From: Bacteroidales bacterium UBA2716
GTDB lineage: Bacteria > Bacteroidota > Bacteroidia > Bacteroidales > UBA932
NCBI GenBank assembly: GCA_002354005.1
Contig: DEKS01000005.1
Location: 1 to 11,789 of the forward strand
Reading direction: 5' to 3'
Length of the DNA: 11,789 nt
Within the stretch, counting starts at the first letter, position 1. Every line of letters begins with the position of its first letter. The notes beneath the pieces are model-generated. The model saw nothing but the letters and a program-made list of their open reading frames with translations, did no database searches and was not told the origin of the DNA. This document shows, piece by piece, positions 5,089 through 11,789 of this stretch. The position numbers and the translations under genes were made by a program.

Positions 5089-6612
5089 TTAAAAATATTT
5101 TTTCTCATTCCGATACAAAGATAAGAAAATAAAAATCAGGAGGGTAAAGGCCCACAGCGACGAGCCGCCGTACGACAGCAGGGGCAGGGGAATGCCAATC
5201 ACGGGCATCAGGCCGATGGTCATGCCCACGTTGATGAACAGGTGCATGAACACGCACGAGGCCACGCAGTAGCCGTAAATACGCGTGAACTTGCCCCGGC
5301 AGCTTTCCGCATCCAGCACCAGGCGGGTGATGAGGAACGTATACAGGCCAATCACCACCAGACACCCTAGAAAGCCCCATTCCTCACCTACGGTGCAGAA
5401 GATGAAGTCCGTGGCCTGCTCCGGCACAAAGCCGAAGGTGGTCTGCGTGCCCTGCAGGAAGCCTTTCCCGAAGAGTCCGCCGGAGCCAATCGCAATCTTG
5501 GACTGCAGCACGTTGTAGCCTACGCCGGAAGGGTCCTCCTTGAGCCCCAGCAGCACCTCTATACGGCTGCGCTGGTGCGGCTGCAGCACGTGCTGGAAAA
5601 TATAGTCGGTGGAGGACACCAGCGCCACGCCGGCGAGCCACACGCCCAGCGAAATGGCCAGGAAGCGGTCTTTCTGGTGCCACGCCCAAACCGCCAGCAG
5701 CGGCAGCGCCAGCCCGCACAGGCCCAGCAGGACCCACAGCGGATTCACATCCAGCAGAAAACTCCACGTATAGTGATACGTTTCATGGGCCGAAGGTACC
5801 CACACGCGGGACGACAGGAAGTCCATGTGCGCCTGCACCTTGTTGCAGACGTGGCGCAGCACAAAGGGGAACGCGCCCATCACCAGCACAAAGATGCCGC
5901 CGTACAGGAGCCGCCCCTTGCGCAGGTGTGCCGGCCCCTCAGCGGTGTTGCACAGAAGGAGCATGGCGGTCATCAGCATCACCGACCAATAGGCGCTCCA
6001 CCGGAGCGTTCCTACAAAGAGTATGATAACCAGGCCGATAGCCCCCAGCCACCAGCCGGAAAGCCCCTCCCGGTACAGCACGAAGATGAACCCGGCATAC
6101 ACCAGGGCGCTGCCGGTCTCGCTCTCGCCAATAATCACCAGCATGGGTACGCCAATGATAAGCACGGCCGTCCAAAAGTCCTTCCAGCGCGTAATGCGGA
6201 AGTTTTGCTGGCTCATCACGTAGGCGAGCAGGAGCGAGGTCGATATCTTGGAAATCTCTGCCGGCTGGAAGCGGATGGGCCCCAGGTTGAACCACGAATG
6301 GGAGCCCTTGACGTCGGATGATACAAAGATAACCAGCACCAGCAGCCCCAGCACGGCCACGTAGAACGGAATGCAGCCGGACTCCCACATGCGCGGCGGA
6401 ATCAGGTACAGGATGGCGCCTGCCAGCCCCAGCGAGCTAAGAATCCACACGAACTGTTTCCCGGCGCGGGAACTCCAGGAGAGCAGGGACCCCGGCTCCG
6501 AACTATGCGTGGCGGCGTAAATATTGAGCCAGCCAATCACCACCAGCACCAGGTACGTGCCAATGAGCCACCAGTCCACAGACTGCCGGGTATGGGTGCG
6601 CAGCTCAGTCAT
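5089..6612 (-). CDS. rodA: RodA, SEDS peptidoglycan glycosyltransferase of the elongasome
   Basis: This 507-residue polytopic protein polymerises lipid II into glycan strands for lateral wall growth, paired with PBP2. SEDS landmarks are present: SSDVKGSHSWFNLGPIRFQPAE (99-119, split here only in description), the loop-4 motif EDPSGVGYNVLQS (359-371) with D360 as likely catalytic Asp, IAIGSGGLFGKG (373-384), FVPEQATDFIF (395-405), EEWGF (410-414) and GIPLPLLSYGGSS (473-485). It is longer than E. coli RodA (370); the extra length is mainly residues about 180-340, as is usual in Bacteroidota. Its ATG at 6612 overlaps the end of the PBP2 gene by 8 nt, which ties production of the two partner enzymes. 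Confidence 0.96.
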   Translation of the reverse strand: MTELRTHTRQSVDWWLIGTYLVLVVIGWLNIYAATHSSEPGSLLSWSSRAGKQFVWILSSLGLAGAILYLIPPRMWESGCIPFYVAVLGLLVLVIFVSSDVKGSHSWFNLGPIRFQPAEISKISTSLLLAYVMSQQNFRITRWKDFWTAVLIIGVPMLVIIGESETGSALVYAGFIFVLYREGLSGWWLGAIGLVIILFVGTLRWSAYWSVMLMTAMLLLCNTAEGPAHLRKGRLLYGGIFVLVMGAFPFVLRHVCNKVQAHMDFLSSRVWVPSAHETYHYTWSFLLDVNPLWVLLGLCGLALPLLAVWAWHQKDRFLAISLGVWLAGVALVSSTDYIFQHVLQPHQRSRIEVLLGLKEDPSGVGYNVLQSKIAIGSGGLFGKGFLQGTQTTFGFVPEQATDFIFCTVGEEWGFLGCLVVIGLYTFLITRLVLDAESCRGKFTRIYGYCVASCVFMHLFINVGMTIGLMPVIGIPLPLLSYGGSSLWAFTLLIFIFLSLYRNEKKYF

Positions 6613-8446
6613 GTTTTACGCGGTCCATCAGGTTGCTTTCCATCATTCTTTTTTCGAGCTCCGGCCGGGAAGTTTTGCCTTTGAGGTATTTCTCTGCCAT
6701 GAGCGAGGCGATAGGCGCGGCGTAGGCCGCACCAAAGCCGCCATTCTCCACATAGGCTGCCAGGGCAATCTTGGGGTTGTCCTTGGGCGCGAAGCAGATG
6801 AACACGGAGTTGTCCGCTCCGCGCGGATTCTGCGCCGTTCCGGTTTTTCCGCAGATGTCCAGCGAATCCACATGGGCCACCCGGGCCGTGCCGCCGGCGC
6901 CTGCGGGCGCATTTACCGCCAGCCACATGCCCCGGATGACCTTGGGGAAGTGGGTGGTGTCCACCAGCGTGTACTGCGGCTCGTAGAAGCGCGGGTCAAT
7001 CTCAATGCCTTCCGACGCCTTGATAATGTGCGGAATATAGTAATGCCCCCGGTTGGCGATGGTGGCGCAGAGGTTGGCCAGGTGCATCGGTGTTGCCAGA
7101 ATTTCTCCCTGGCCGATGGAAAGGGAAATCACCGTGGTGGAGTTCCAGCGCCCGCGGCCGTAGGAGCGGTTGTAGGTGCGCGAGGAAGGGATGCTTCCGG
7201 CAAGCTCGGCGGGGAAGTCGCTCCCCAGCTTGCGCCCGAAGCCAAAGCTCTTCACGTATTCGTTCCAATGGTCCAGCCCGTCGGCGGGGGAGTCGTATTT
7301 GCGGTTATCGACAATATTCTTGAGCACGTAGCAATAGTAGGCGTTGCAGGACATCATGATGCTTTCTGTCATGTCGATGGGCGAGCGGTGCCCGTGGCAG
7401 CCCAGCTTGTGCCCTGCGCCGTAGTGGTAGCCGTGCGAGCAAGGGTAGCGCATCTCCGGTCGCAGCACGCCTTCCTGCATGCCGATGAGCGCATTCACCA
7501 GCTTGAACACCGAACCGGGCGGGTAGGAGGCCTGCACGGCACGGTTGTACATGGGTTTGTAGGGGTTTTTGGCAATCTCGTTGTAGTGCTTGCCAATGTC
7601 GGCCAGTTGTTCCACGTCGATGCCCGGCGAAGACACCAAGGCCAGGATTTCGCCGGTGGAGGGCTCTATCGCCACCACGGACCCCACCTTGCCAGCCATG
7701 AGCTCCTGTCCGTATTGTTGGAGCTGTGCGTCGATGGTGGTGGTGATGTTCTTGCCGGGAACGGCCTCTTTGTCCATCGTCCCGTCCTTGAAGGGCTGCT
7801 CAATCTGGTTGCGGGCGTTGCGGAGGTAGATGTGGTAGCCTTTCTCGCCGCGGAGGTCCTGCTCGCGCGCCGCCTCGATGCCCGTCATGCCGGCATAGTC
7901 GCCGCTGCGGTATTCGCCGGGATGCAGCTCCATGTAGCGCTGGTTCACCTCCGACACGTAGCCCAGCAGGTTGCCGCCGGCGTTTACCGGGTACTCACGC
8001 ATGCCTCGCGACTGCCCGCGGAAGCCGGGGAACTTGTATTTGACCTCCTCGAAGCGCAGATAGGTCTCTGCCGGGACCATGCGCATCATGGTGACGGCCT
8101 GGAAGCCGATGGAGGCGCGTTTTCGGTGGTACTCGTCCATCTTGCCCCGGATGAATTCCGGCGTTACGCCCAGGGCTGTGGCCAGGGCCAGGGTGTCGAA
8201 GGCTTTTACCTCGCGGGGGCTCACCAGAATGTCGTAGGCCACCTTATTGCCCACCAGTACAGCCCCGTTGCGGTCGAAGATGGCGCCGCGGGTGGGGTAG
8301 ATGGTCTCATAGACCGTGGAGTTGCGGTCTGCGTCCTGCTTGTAGCGGTCGTCCAGGAGCTGGATAGAAAAAATGGAGCCCAGCAGCAGCAGGACGGCTG
8401 CTCCCAGGCCAACGAGCAGGCGGATATGACGCCTGTCGCCTGTCAT
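6605..8446 (-). CDS. mrdA: Penicillin-binding protein 2, elongasome transpeptidase
   Basis: This 613-residue class B PBP crosslinks new glycan strands made by RodA. One N-terminal membrane anchor (9-30) is followed by the pedestal domain starting at YPTRGAIFDRNG (50-61), and the transpeptidase domain with S312-V-F-K315, S366-C-N368 and K534-T-G536 (GKTGTAQN). All active-site motifs are intact, so it should be inhibited by beta-lactams of mecillinam type. The start at 8446 overlaps the mreD stop in an ATGA junction; longer in-frame readings run through mreD and are not coding. The length is normal for the family. Confidence 0.96.
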   Translation of the reverse strand: MTGDRRHIRLLVGLGAAVLLLLGSIFSIQLLDDRYKQDADRNSTVYETIYPTRGAIFDRNGAVLVGNKVAYDILVSPREVKAFDTLALATALGVTPEFIRGKMDEYHRKRASIGFQAVTMMRMVPAETYLRFEEVKYKFPGFRGQSRGMREYPVNAGGNLLGYVSEVNQRYMELHPGEYRSGDYAGMTGIEAAREQDLRGEKGYHIYLRNARNQIEQPFKDGTMDKEAVPGKNITTTIDAQLQQYGQELMAGKVGSVVAIEPSTGEILALVSSPGIDVEQLADIGKHYNEIAKNPYKPMYNRAVQASYPPGSVFKLVNALIGMQEGVLRPEMRYPCSHGYHYGAGHKLGCHGHRSPIDMTESIMMSCNAYYCYVLKNIVDNRKYDSPADGLDHWNEYVKSFGFGRKLGSDFPAELAGSIPSSRTYNRSYGRGRWNSTTVISLSIGQGEILATPMHLANLCATIANRGHYYIPHIIKASEGIEIDPRFYEPQYTLVDTTHFPKVIRGMWLAVNAPAGAGGTARVAHVDSLDICGKTGTAQNPRGADNSVFICFAPKDNPKIALAAYVENGGFGAAYAAPIASLMAEKYLKGKTSRPELEKRMMESNLMDRVKHD

Positions 8447-8955
8447 CGGTGCGGGTCTGCGGCCAGAACGTTCAGGGTCGGGAGCGACACCACGAGGCCC
8501 GCGGGCAGGGACGCGAAGAAACGGGCCAGACTGAACCAGAACGGACGGAGGCCGGCGCCATCGGCCCAGATGTACAGGGCCAGGAACAGCGCCTGAACCA
8601 TGAGGATAGCCATGATTACCTTGGCAACCCCATGGCCCTTCACGGTGAAGTCTTCCTTGCGGGTGAACAGGCCTTCGCCGTATACCAGGTGAATGACGGG
8701 GTTCCTGAGCAGCGCCACCGGAACCAGCGCAAAGGCGTTGAGTCCCAGCACGCCCTCCGACAGCCAGTCCACCATGAGGCCGCTGCCGAAGGCGATGAGC
8801 ATGCACACATAGGGCTTGATGCGGGTGGAGATGCAGAGCACCATCACGGGGAGGATGCTCAGCGTGATGTAGGGCGTGAAGCGGAAGTAGTTGCTCAGGA
8901 GGATCTGTGCCACCAGAAGCAGGAAGTAGGCTACCCAGAAACCGGACTTTCTCAT
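8443..8955 (-). CDS. mreD: Rod-shape protein MreD
   Basis: This 170-residue integral membrane protein belongs to the MreD family and links MreB/MreC with the synthetic enzymes. Hydrophobic segments lie at about 5-22, 30-43, 49-65, 70-90, 110-132 and 138-158, giving five or six membrane passes. FGSGLMVDWLSEGVLGLNAF (56-75) resembles the conserved MreD block G-x3-D-x3-G-x2-G-x3. Sequence conservation in this family is low, so position between mreC and mrdA is part of the evidence. It overlaps both neighbours by ATGA. Confidence 0.93.
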   Translation of the reverse strand: MRKSGFWVAYFLLLVAQILLSNYFRFTPYITLSILPVMVLCISTRIKPYVCMLIAFGSGLMVDWLSEGVLGLNAFALVPVALLRNPVIHLVYGEGLFTRKEDFTVKGHGVAKVIMAILMVQALFLALYIWADGAGLRPFWFSLARFFASLPAGLVVSLPTLNVLAADPHR

Positions 8956-9758
8956 GGCTCAAATTCTTCTATTTCGTCAAACGCATTGTTGTGTACTACC
9001 GTAACGTATCGAACGGAGCTAAAGTTCTGGAACAGACGGACTTCTATCTCACTGGTGGCACCGTTTACAATCTTGGAGGCGCCGGCGATGCCCAGAGGAA
9101 TGTCCGGAGGGAACAGCAGCGAGTGGCCGCTGGTAAACACGGTGTCTCCGGGATGGTACTGCTGCTGCAGCGGGATTTCCTTGAGGATGGCACCACTAGG
9201 GTGGATGCCGTCCCAGACCAGCAGGCCGGTTTCTCCTTCTGCCCCCAGACGGGCGCTGATGGAAATGTCGCTGTTCTGGAAGGAGAATGCGTAGGCGTAG
9301 TGGGCGCTCACTGCGTCCACGATACCCACCACGCCGTTTTGGGAGATGATGCCGGATTTTTCCTGGATGCCGTCTTCGTAGCCCCGGTTCAGGATCAGGT
9401 AGTTGTGCTGCTTGTTGCGGCTCATTTTGGTGACTACCGCCAGGGTGAGGCTAAAGCCGGGGCGCGGGACCAACTGGAGGGAGTCTGCCCGCAGCTGTTG
9501 GAGCTTTTCCTGAGCCTGGAGCAGTTGTTCCCGCAGCTGGAAGTTCTCCTGCGCGAGCTGCTGGTTGGTGGTGGCCAGGGAAAAGTAGCCCTGGATGCGC
9601 TGCGTGGCGCCCCAGACGGTGCCCATTACCCAGTGCGAGCCTCGCGCCAGCCAGGCCTTCTGCATATCGCCGTTGTGCCGGAGCATATGCAATGACGCGA
9701 TCTCCAGGACAAGGAAGACCGCGAAATTGATCCAACCGGTGATGGCTCTTTGCTTCAT
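8952..9758 (-). CDS. mreC: Rod-shape protein MreC
   Basis: This 268-residue bitopic protein has a membrane anchor (about 8-25), a coiled coil (about 60-95, NQQLAQENFQLREQLLQAQE) and the paired beta-barrel domain (about 100-260), with NYLILNRGYEDGI (119-131), GIISQNGVVGIV (136-147), SSV-type core replaced by FSFQNSDISISARL (158-171) and PGDTVFTSG (203-211). It forms periplasmic filaments that activate PBP2/RodA. It follows mreB by 6 nt and overlaps mreD by 4 nt. Confidence 0.95.
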   Translation of the reverse strand: MKQRAITGWINFAVFLVLEIASLHMLRHNGDMQKAWLARGSHWVMGTVWGATQRIQGYFSLATTNQQLAQENFQLREQLLQAQEKLQQLRADSLQLVPRPGFSLTLAVVTKMSRNKQHNYLILNRGYEDGIQEKSGIISQNGVVGIVDAVSAHYAYAFSFQNSDISISARLGAEGETGLLVWDGIHPSGAILKEIPLQQQYHPGDTVFTSGHSLLFPPDIPLGIAGASKIVNGATSEIEVRLFQNFSSVRYVTVVHNNAFDEIEEFEP

Positions 9759-9764
9759 GGACTT

Positions 9765-10787
9765 TTAGCGCATGAGGAAGGAGTAGTTTTCCGTATTTTT
9801 AAGGGCGATGCAGGTGCCGCGTGCCACGGCGCGGAGCGGGTCCTCCGCCACGTGGAACTGGATGTTCATCTTTTCCGTGAACCGTTTGTCCAGGCCGCGG
9901 AGCAGGGCGCCGCCACCGCTGAGGAAAATACCGTTTTCCACAATGTCCGAGTACAGCTCCGGGGGCGTTTGCTCCAGGACCTGCTGGATAGAGGACTCCA
10001 GACGGGCAATGGACTTGTCCAGGCAGTGGGCCATTTCCTGATAGGGGATAAGGGCCTCTACCGGGTGGCCGGTCATCAGGTTGGGACCGCGCACAAGGAA
10101 CGGTTCCGGTTCTTCGTCCAGTTGGGGAATGACGGCGCCCACGGCAATCTTGATTTTTTCCGCCGTGGTTTCACCTACTTTAATCACGTGTTGCTGACGC
10201 AGGTAGTTCTGGATATCGGCCGTGAAAACGTCGCCGGCCACACGCACGGAATCCTGCACCACAATGCCGCCCAGGGAGATGACGGCGATTTCCGTGGTAC
10301 CACCTCCAATGTCTACCACCATATTGCCCTTAGGCGCCTCCACATCCAGGCCGATACCCAGGGCTGCTGCCATGGGCTCATAGATGAGGTATACGTCCCG
10401 GCCGCCGGCGTGCTCCGAGGAGTCGCGGACGGCACGGATTTCCACCTCCGTGGAGCCGGAAGGAATGCCTACCACCAGCTTGAGGTTGGGGGCGAACAGG
10501 CTGCGGTGACGCGAGTTTACCTGCTTGATGAAGCCACGGATCATCATTTCCGCGGCGTTGAAGTCTGCAATGACGCCATCCCTCAGGGGACGCACCGTCT
10601 TGATGCCGGGATTGGTTTTCTCGTGCATGAGTTTGGCCTTCTGACCCAGGGCAATGCATTTGCCGGACTGGTTGTCGATGGCCACTATAGAGGGCTCGTC
10701 CAGGGCAATCTGGTCATTCTGGAAAATGACGGTGTTGGCAGTGCCCAGGTCGATAGCGAGTTCTTGATTCAAAAAGTGAAATGCCAT
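9765..10787 (-). CDS. mreB: Rod-shape actin homolog MreB
   Basis: This 340-residue cytoplasmic ATPase polymerises under the membrane and guides the elongasome. Actin-fold motifs: phosphate-1 AIDLGTANT (11-19), the connect-1 region YEPMAAALG (136-144), phosphate-2 VVDIGGGTTEIAV (157-169), and adenosine motif LSGGGALLRGL (289-299). The N-terminal MAFHFLNQE has hydrophobic residues suited to membrane contact. It is the first gene of a seven-gene minus-strand operon. The ATG at 10787 follows a -7 box (10815-10822) by about 27 nt and there is no clear Shine-Dalgarno site, as usual in this phylum. Confidence 0.97.
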   Translation of the reverse strand: MAFHFLNQELAIDLGTANTVIFQNDQIALDEPSIVAIDNQSGKCIALGQKAKLMHEKTNPGIKTVRPLRDGVIADFNAAEMMIRGFIKQVNSRHRSLFAPNLKLVVGIPSGSTEVEIRAVRDSSEHAGGRDVYLIYEPMAAALGIGLDVEAPKGNMVVDIGGGTTEIAVISLGGIVVQDSVRVAGDVFTADIQNYLRQQHVIKVGETTAEKIKIAVGAVIPQLDEEPEPFLVRGPNLMTGHPVEALIPYQEMAHCLDKSIARLESSIQQVLEQTPPELYSDIVENGIFLSGGGALLRGLDKRFTEKMNIQFHVAEDPLRAVARGTCIALKNTENYSFLMR

Positions 10788-10814
10788 AACTAACGCTCAA
10801 TTCGTAAATACCTC

Positions 10815-10822
10815 CAAAATTA
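10815..10822 (-). promoter_or_regulatory. -7 box of the mreB operon promoter
   Basis: The minus strand reads TAATTTTG, matching TAnnTTTG. The start would fall near 10808, giving a leader of about 20 nt. No TTG is seen at the expected upstream distance. Confidence 0.5.
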
Positions 10823-10834
10823 CGAAAAAATAAT

Positions 10835-10842
10835 TACATTTG
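10835..10842 (+). promoter_or_regulatory. -7 box of the ispD promoter
   Basis: The plus strand reads TACATTTG, matching TAnnTTTG, with a start expected near 10849 and a leader of about 11 nt before the ATG at 10860. No upstream TTG is seen at the right distance. It lies 12 nt from the divergent mreB box, so the two promoters probably share or compete for the region between. Confidence 0.5.
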
Positions 10843-10859
10843 CGTAAAGAATCGTACCC

Positions 10860-11561
10860 ATGGAGAGAAAAAAATATCTGGTGGTTACTGCGGGCGGCAC
10901 CGGCACCCGGATGGGGTCGGCCGTTCCCAAACAGTTTTTGGAGCTGGATGGAGTGCCCATCCTGCGGCGCACCATGGAGGTTTTTCTTAAAGCTGTCCCG
11001 GATATTCAGGTCATTACCGTGTTGCCGGAGGGGCATGTGGCCTACTGGCGGCAGTACTGCCTGCAGGCCAATTTTGTGTGCCCGCAGCGGCTGGTGAAGG
11101 GTGGGTTCACCCGCTTCCATTCTGTCAAGAACGCCCTTAAATATGTCCCGGACGGCGCCCTGGTGGCCGTGCAGGACGGTGTGCGGCCGCTCGTTTCCGT
11201 GGATAAGGTGCGGGAACTGTTCAAAGCCGCGGAATCGGCCCCGGCCGTTATCCCGGTTATGCCTGTTACAGATACGCTTAAGGTGCTGGAAAAACGCGGC
11301 GGCGTTTTGGCCGCCACCGGCGAGGCCGTGGACCGCAGCCGCATCTACGGCGCCCAAACGCCCCAGGTGTTCCAGTCAGAGGCCCTCAAGGCCGCCTACG
11401 CCCTCCAGTTCGACACTTCCTTCACGGACGACGCCTCCGTGGCGGAGCGCTATGGCCTTGCACTCACCTTCCTGCCGGGGGAACGCTTCAACCTCAAAAT
11501 CACCACCCCCGAGGACCTCATCCTTGCCCGCGCCATCCTCGATTCTCTCGCCCCCCGTTAA
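10860..11561 (+). CDS. ispD: 2-C-methyl-D-erythritol 4-phosphate cytidylyltransferase
   Basis: This 233-residue cytosolic enzyme joins MEP and CTP to form CDP-ME in the non-mevalonate isoprenoid pathway. The CTP-binding motif AGGTGTRMGSAVPKQF (11-26) holds the catalytic R17 and K24; other landmarks are GFTRFHSVKNAL (82-93), VQDGVRPLVS (104-113), D138-T-L-K, GAQTPQVF (164-171), FTDDASVAE (188-196) and N211-L-K213 in NLKITTPEDL. Length and all key residues match the family. It is divergent from mreB, and isoprenoids supply the lipid carrier used by the wall enzymes encoded there. The start at 10860 leaves a very short leader. Confidence 0.96.
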   Translation: MERKKYLVVTAGGTGTRMGSAVPKQFLELDGVPILRRTMEVFLKAVPDIQVITVLPEGHVAYWRQYCLQANFVCPQRLVKGGFTRFHSVKNALKYVPDGALVAVQDGVRPLVSVDKVRELFKAAESAPAVIPVMPVTDTLKVLEKRGGVLAATGEAVDRSRIYGAQTPQVFQSEALKAAYALQFDTSFTDDASVAERYGLALTFLPGERFNLKITTPEDLILARAILDSLAPR

Positions 11562-11789
11562 AGCACGAGCCCCTCTGAGCGGGGCATTAGCGCCCCCTTT
11601 TGCCCCCGCGTAGGCCCTTTGCTCCCCATTAAAGCACCCCCGTCTGAGTGCCCTCAGTGGCTTCCCACTGTGCTTTAATGCACAGGTGGGACCGCCAACG
11701 GCACGGTTTGAGCCGATAATGCGCCACTGGCAGACCAAAAGGTCCGCCAATGGCACGTTTGGGCCCATTTTCGTGCCCGTAGTGGGCCT
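11562..11789. repeat. Palindrome-rich intergenic stretch after ispD
   Basis: No convincing gene lies here. Hairpins: GCCCC/GGGGC (11569-11585), directly after the ispD stop, a weak terminator candidate without a U-run; ATTAAAGCAC (11628-11637) with GTGCTTTAAT (11670-11679), a perfect 10-bp pair that recurs as TTAAAGCAC at 11558-11566; CCCACTGTGC/GCACAGGTGGG (11664-11690), one bulge; and 11721-11756, detailed separately. A 23-bp near-repeat (CCGCCAACGGCACG... at 11692-11714 and CCGCCAATGGCACG... at 11744-11766) has a 52-bp spacing. The stretch may be the edge of a larger repeat cluster beyond the window. Confidence 0.5.
11721..11756 (-). repeat. 16-bp hairpin with UUUU loop, fully paired only as minus-strand RNA
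   Basis: Arms 11721-11736 and 11741-11756 flank AAAA (plus strand). Read as plus-strand RNA the stem has three C-A mismatches (11727/11750, 11732/11745, 11722/11755); read as minus-strand RNA all three become G-U pairs, so the stem is complete. This favours an RNA transcribed leftwards, from outside the window toward ispD, perhaps the terminator region of a convergent gene, but no U-run follows. Confidence 0.4.

Noticed and set aside
6524..8596. A 690-codon open frame on the plus strand opposite rodA and mrdA
   Set aside because: It is a mirror of GC-rich coding DNA on the other strand; its product is rich in His, Ala and Gly with no domain, while the minus strand encodes intact PBP2.
8447..8962. 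An N-terminal extension of PBP2 through mreD
   Set aside because: The extension is mreD out of frame; the ATG at 8446 gives a standard PBP2 beginning just before the membrane anchor and an ATGA overlap.
9750..10793. A 347-codon plus-strand frame opposite mreB
   Set aside because: Same cause; it covers mreB almost exactly and has no recognisable content.
11522..11531. A fourth match to CCTTGCCCGC, within ispD
   Set aside because: It is in frame as Leu-Ala-Arg codons of a conserved part of IspD and has no palindromic partner, so chance is likely.
11376..11768. A 130-codon minus-strand frame over the ispD end and the repeat zone
   Set aside because: It crosses ispD antisense and several hairpins, and its composition follows the repeats rather than a protein.
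1..11789. CRISPR array, rRNA gene or integrase/attachment site
   Set aside because: No regularly spaced identical repeats, no rRNA-like sequence and no integrase were seen; the split tRNA-Leu is explained by an intron, not by integration of an island.

Overview
The window looks like a chromosomal segment of a GC-rich member of the Bacteroidota, most likely Bacteroidales. The evidence is an mreB-mreC-mreD-mrdA-rodA cell-shape operon with Bacteroidales-like proteins, lipoprotein and S41 protease types common in that group, few Shine-Dalgarno sites, and at least three promoters of the Bacteroides type (TTG, 20 nt, TAnnTTTG). A Rikenellaceae/Alistipes-like host would fit the high GC of the housekeeping genes, but that is inference.

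Layout. (1) Bases 1-370, AT-rich: the N-terminal codons of an IS110-family transposase run off the left edge. Upstream of them lies a strongly structured non-coding stretch (about 44-184) in the place where IS110 elements encode a bridge RNA. A dyad and the terminator of the next RNA gene follow. (2) Bases 371-1225: tRNA-Leu(UAA) on the minus strand, split between U34 and A35 of the anticodon by a 725-nt group I intron of the cyanobacterial/plastid trnL (IC3-like) kind. The intron carries an HNH homing endonuclease with its own apparent promoter. (3) Bases 1231-2787: a two-gene operon (unknown 116-residue protein plus an HUH/Y1 transposase of the RAYT type) from a textbook Bacteroides promoter, flanked by three copies of the 10-mer GCGGGCAAGG, two of them in perfect palindromic hairpins that look like REP elements. 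(4) Bases 2816-10822, all minus: mreB-mreC-mreD-mrdA-rodA followed by an S41 protease lipoprotein and a short-chain dehydrogenase, with almost every junction overlapping or within 6 nt. (5) Bases 10835-11561: ispD, divergent from mreB on the plus strand. (6) Bases 11562-11789: a palindrome-rich intergenic stretch with several hairpins and a near-repeat.

How they work together. The mre/mrd genes form the elongasome: MreB filaments, MreC/MreD membrane linkers, the PBP2 transpeptidase and the RodA glycosyltransferase. IspD makes the isoprenoid precursor needed for the lipid carrier of cell-wall synthesis, which may explain its place next to mreB. The left third is mobile DNA around a tRNA gene: an IS110 end, a self-splicing intron with its homing enzyme, and a RAYT with its likely palindromic targets. 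The most notable item is the endonuclease-bearing group I intron in a Bacteroidota tRNA-Leu(UAA).
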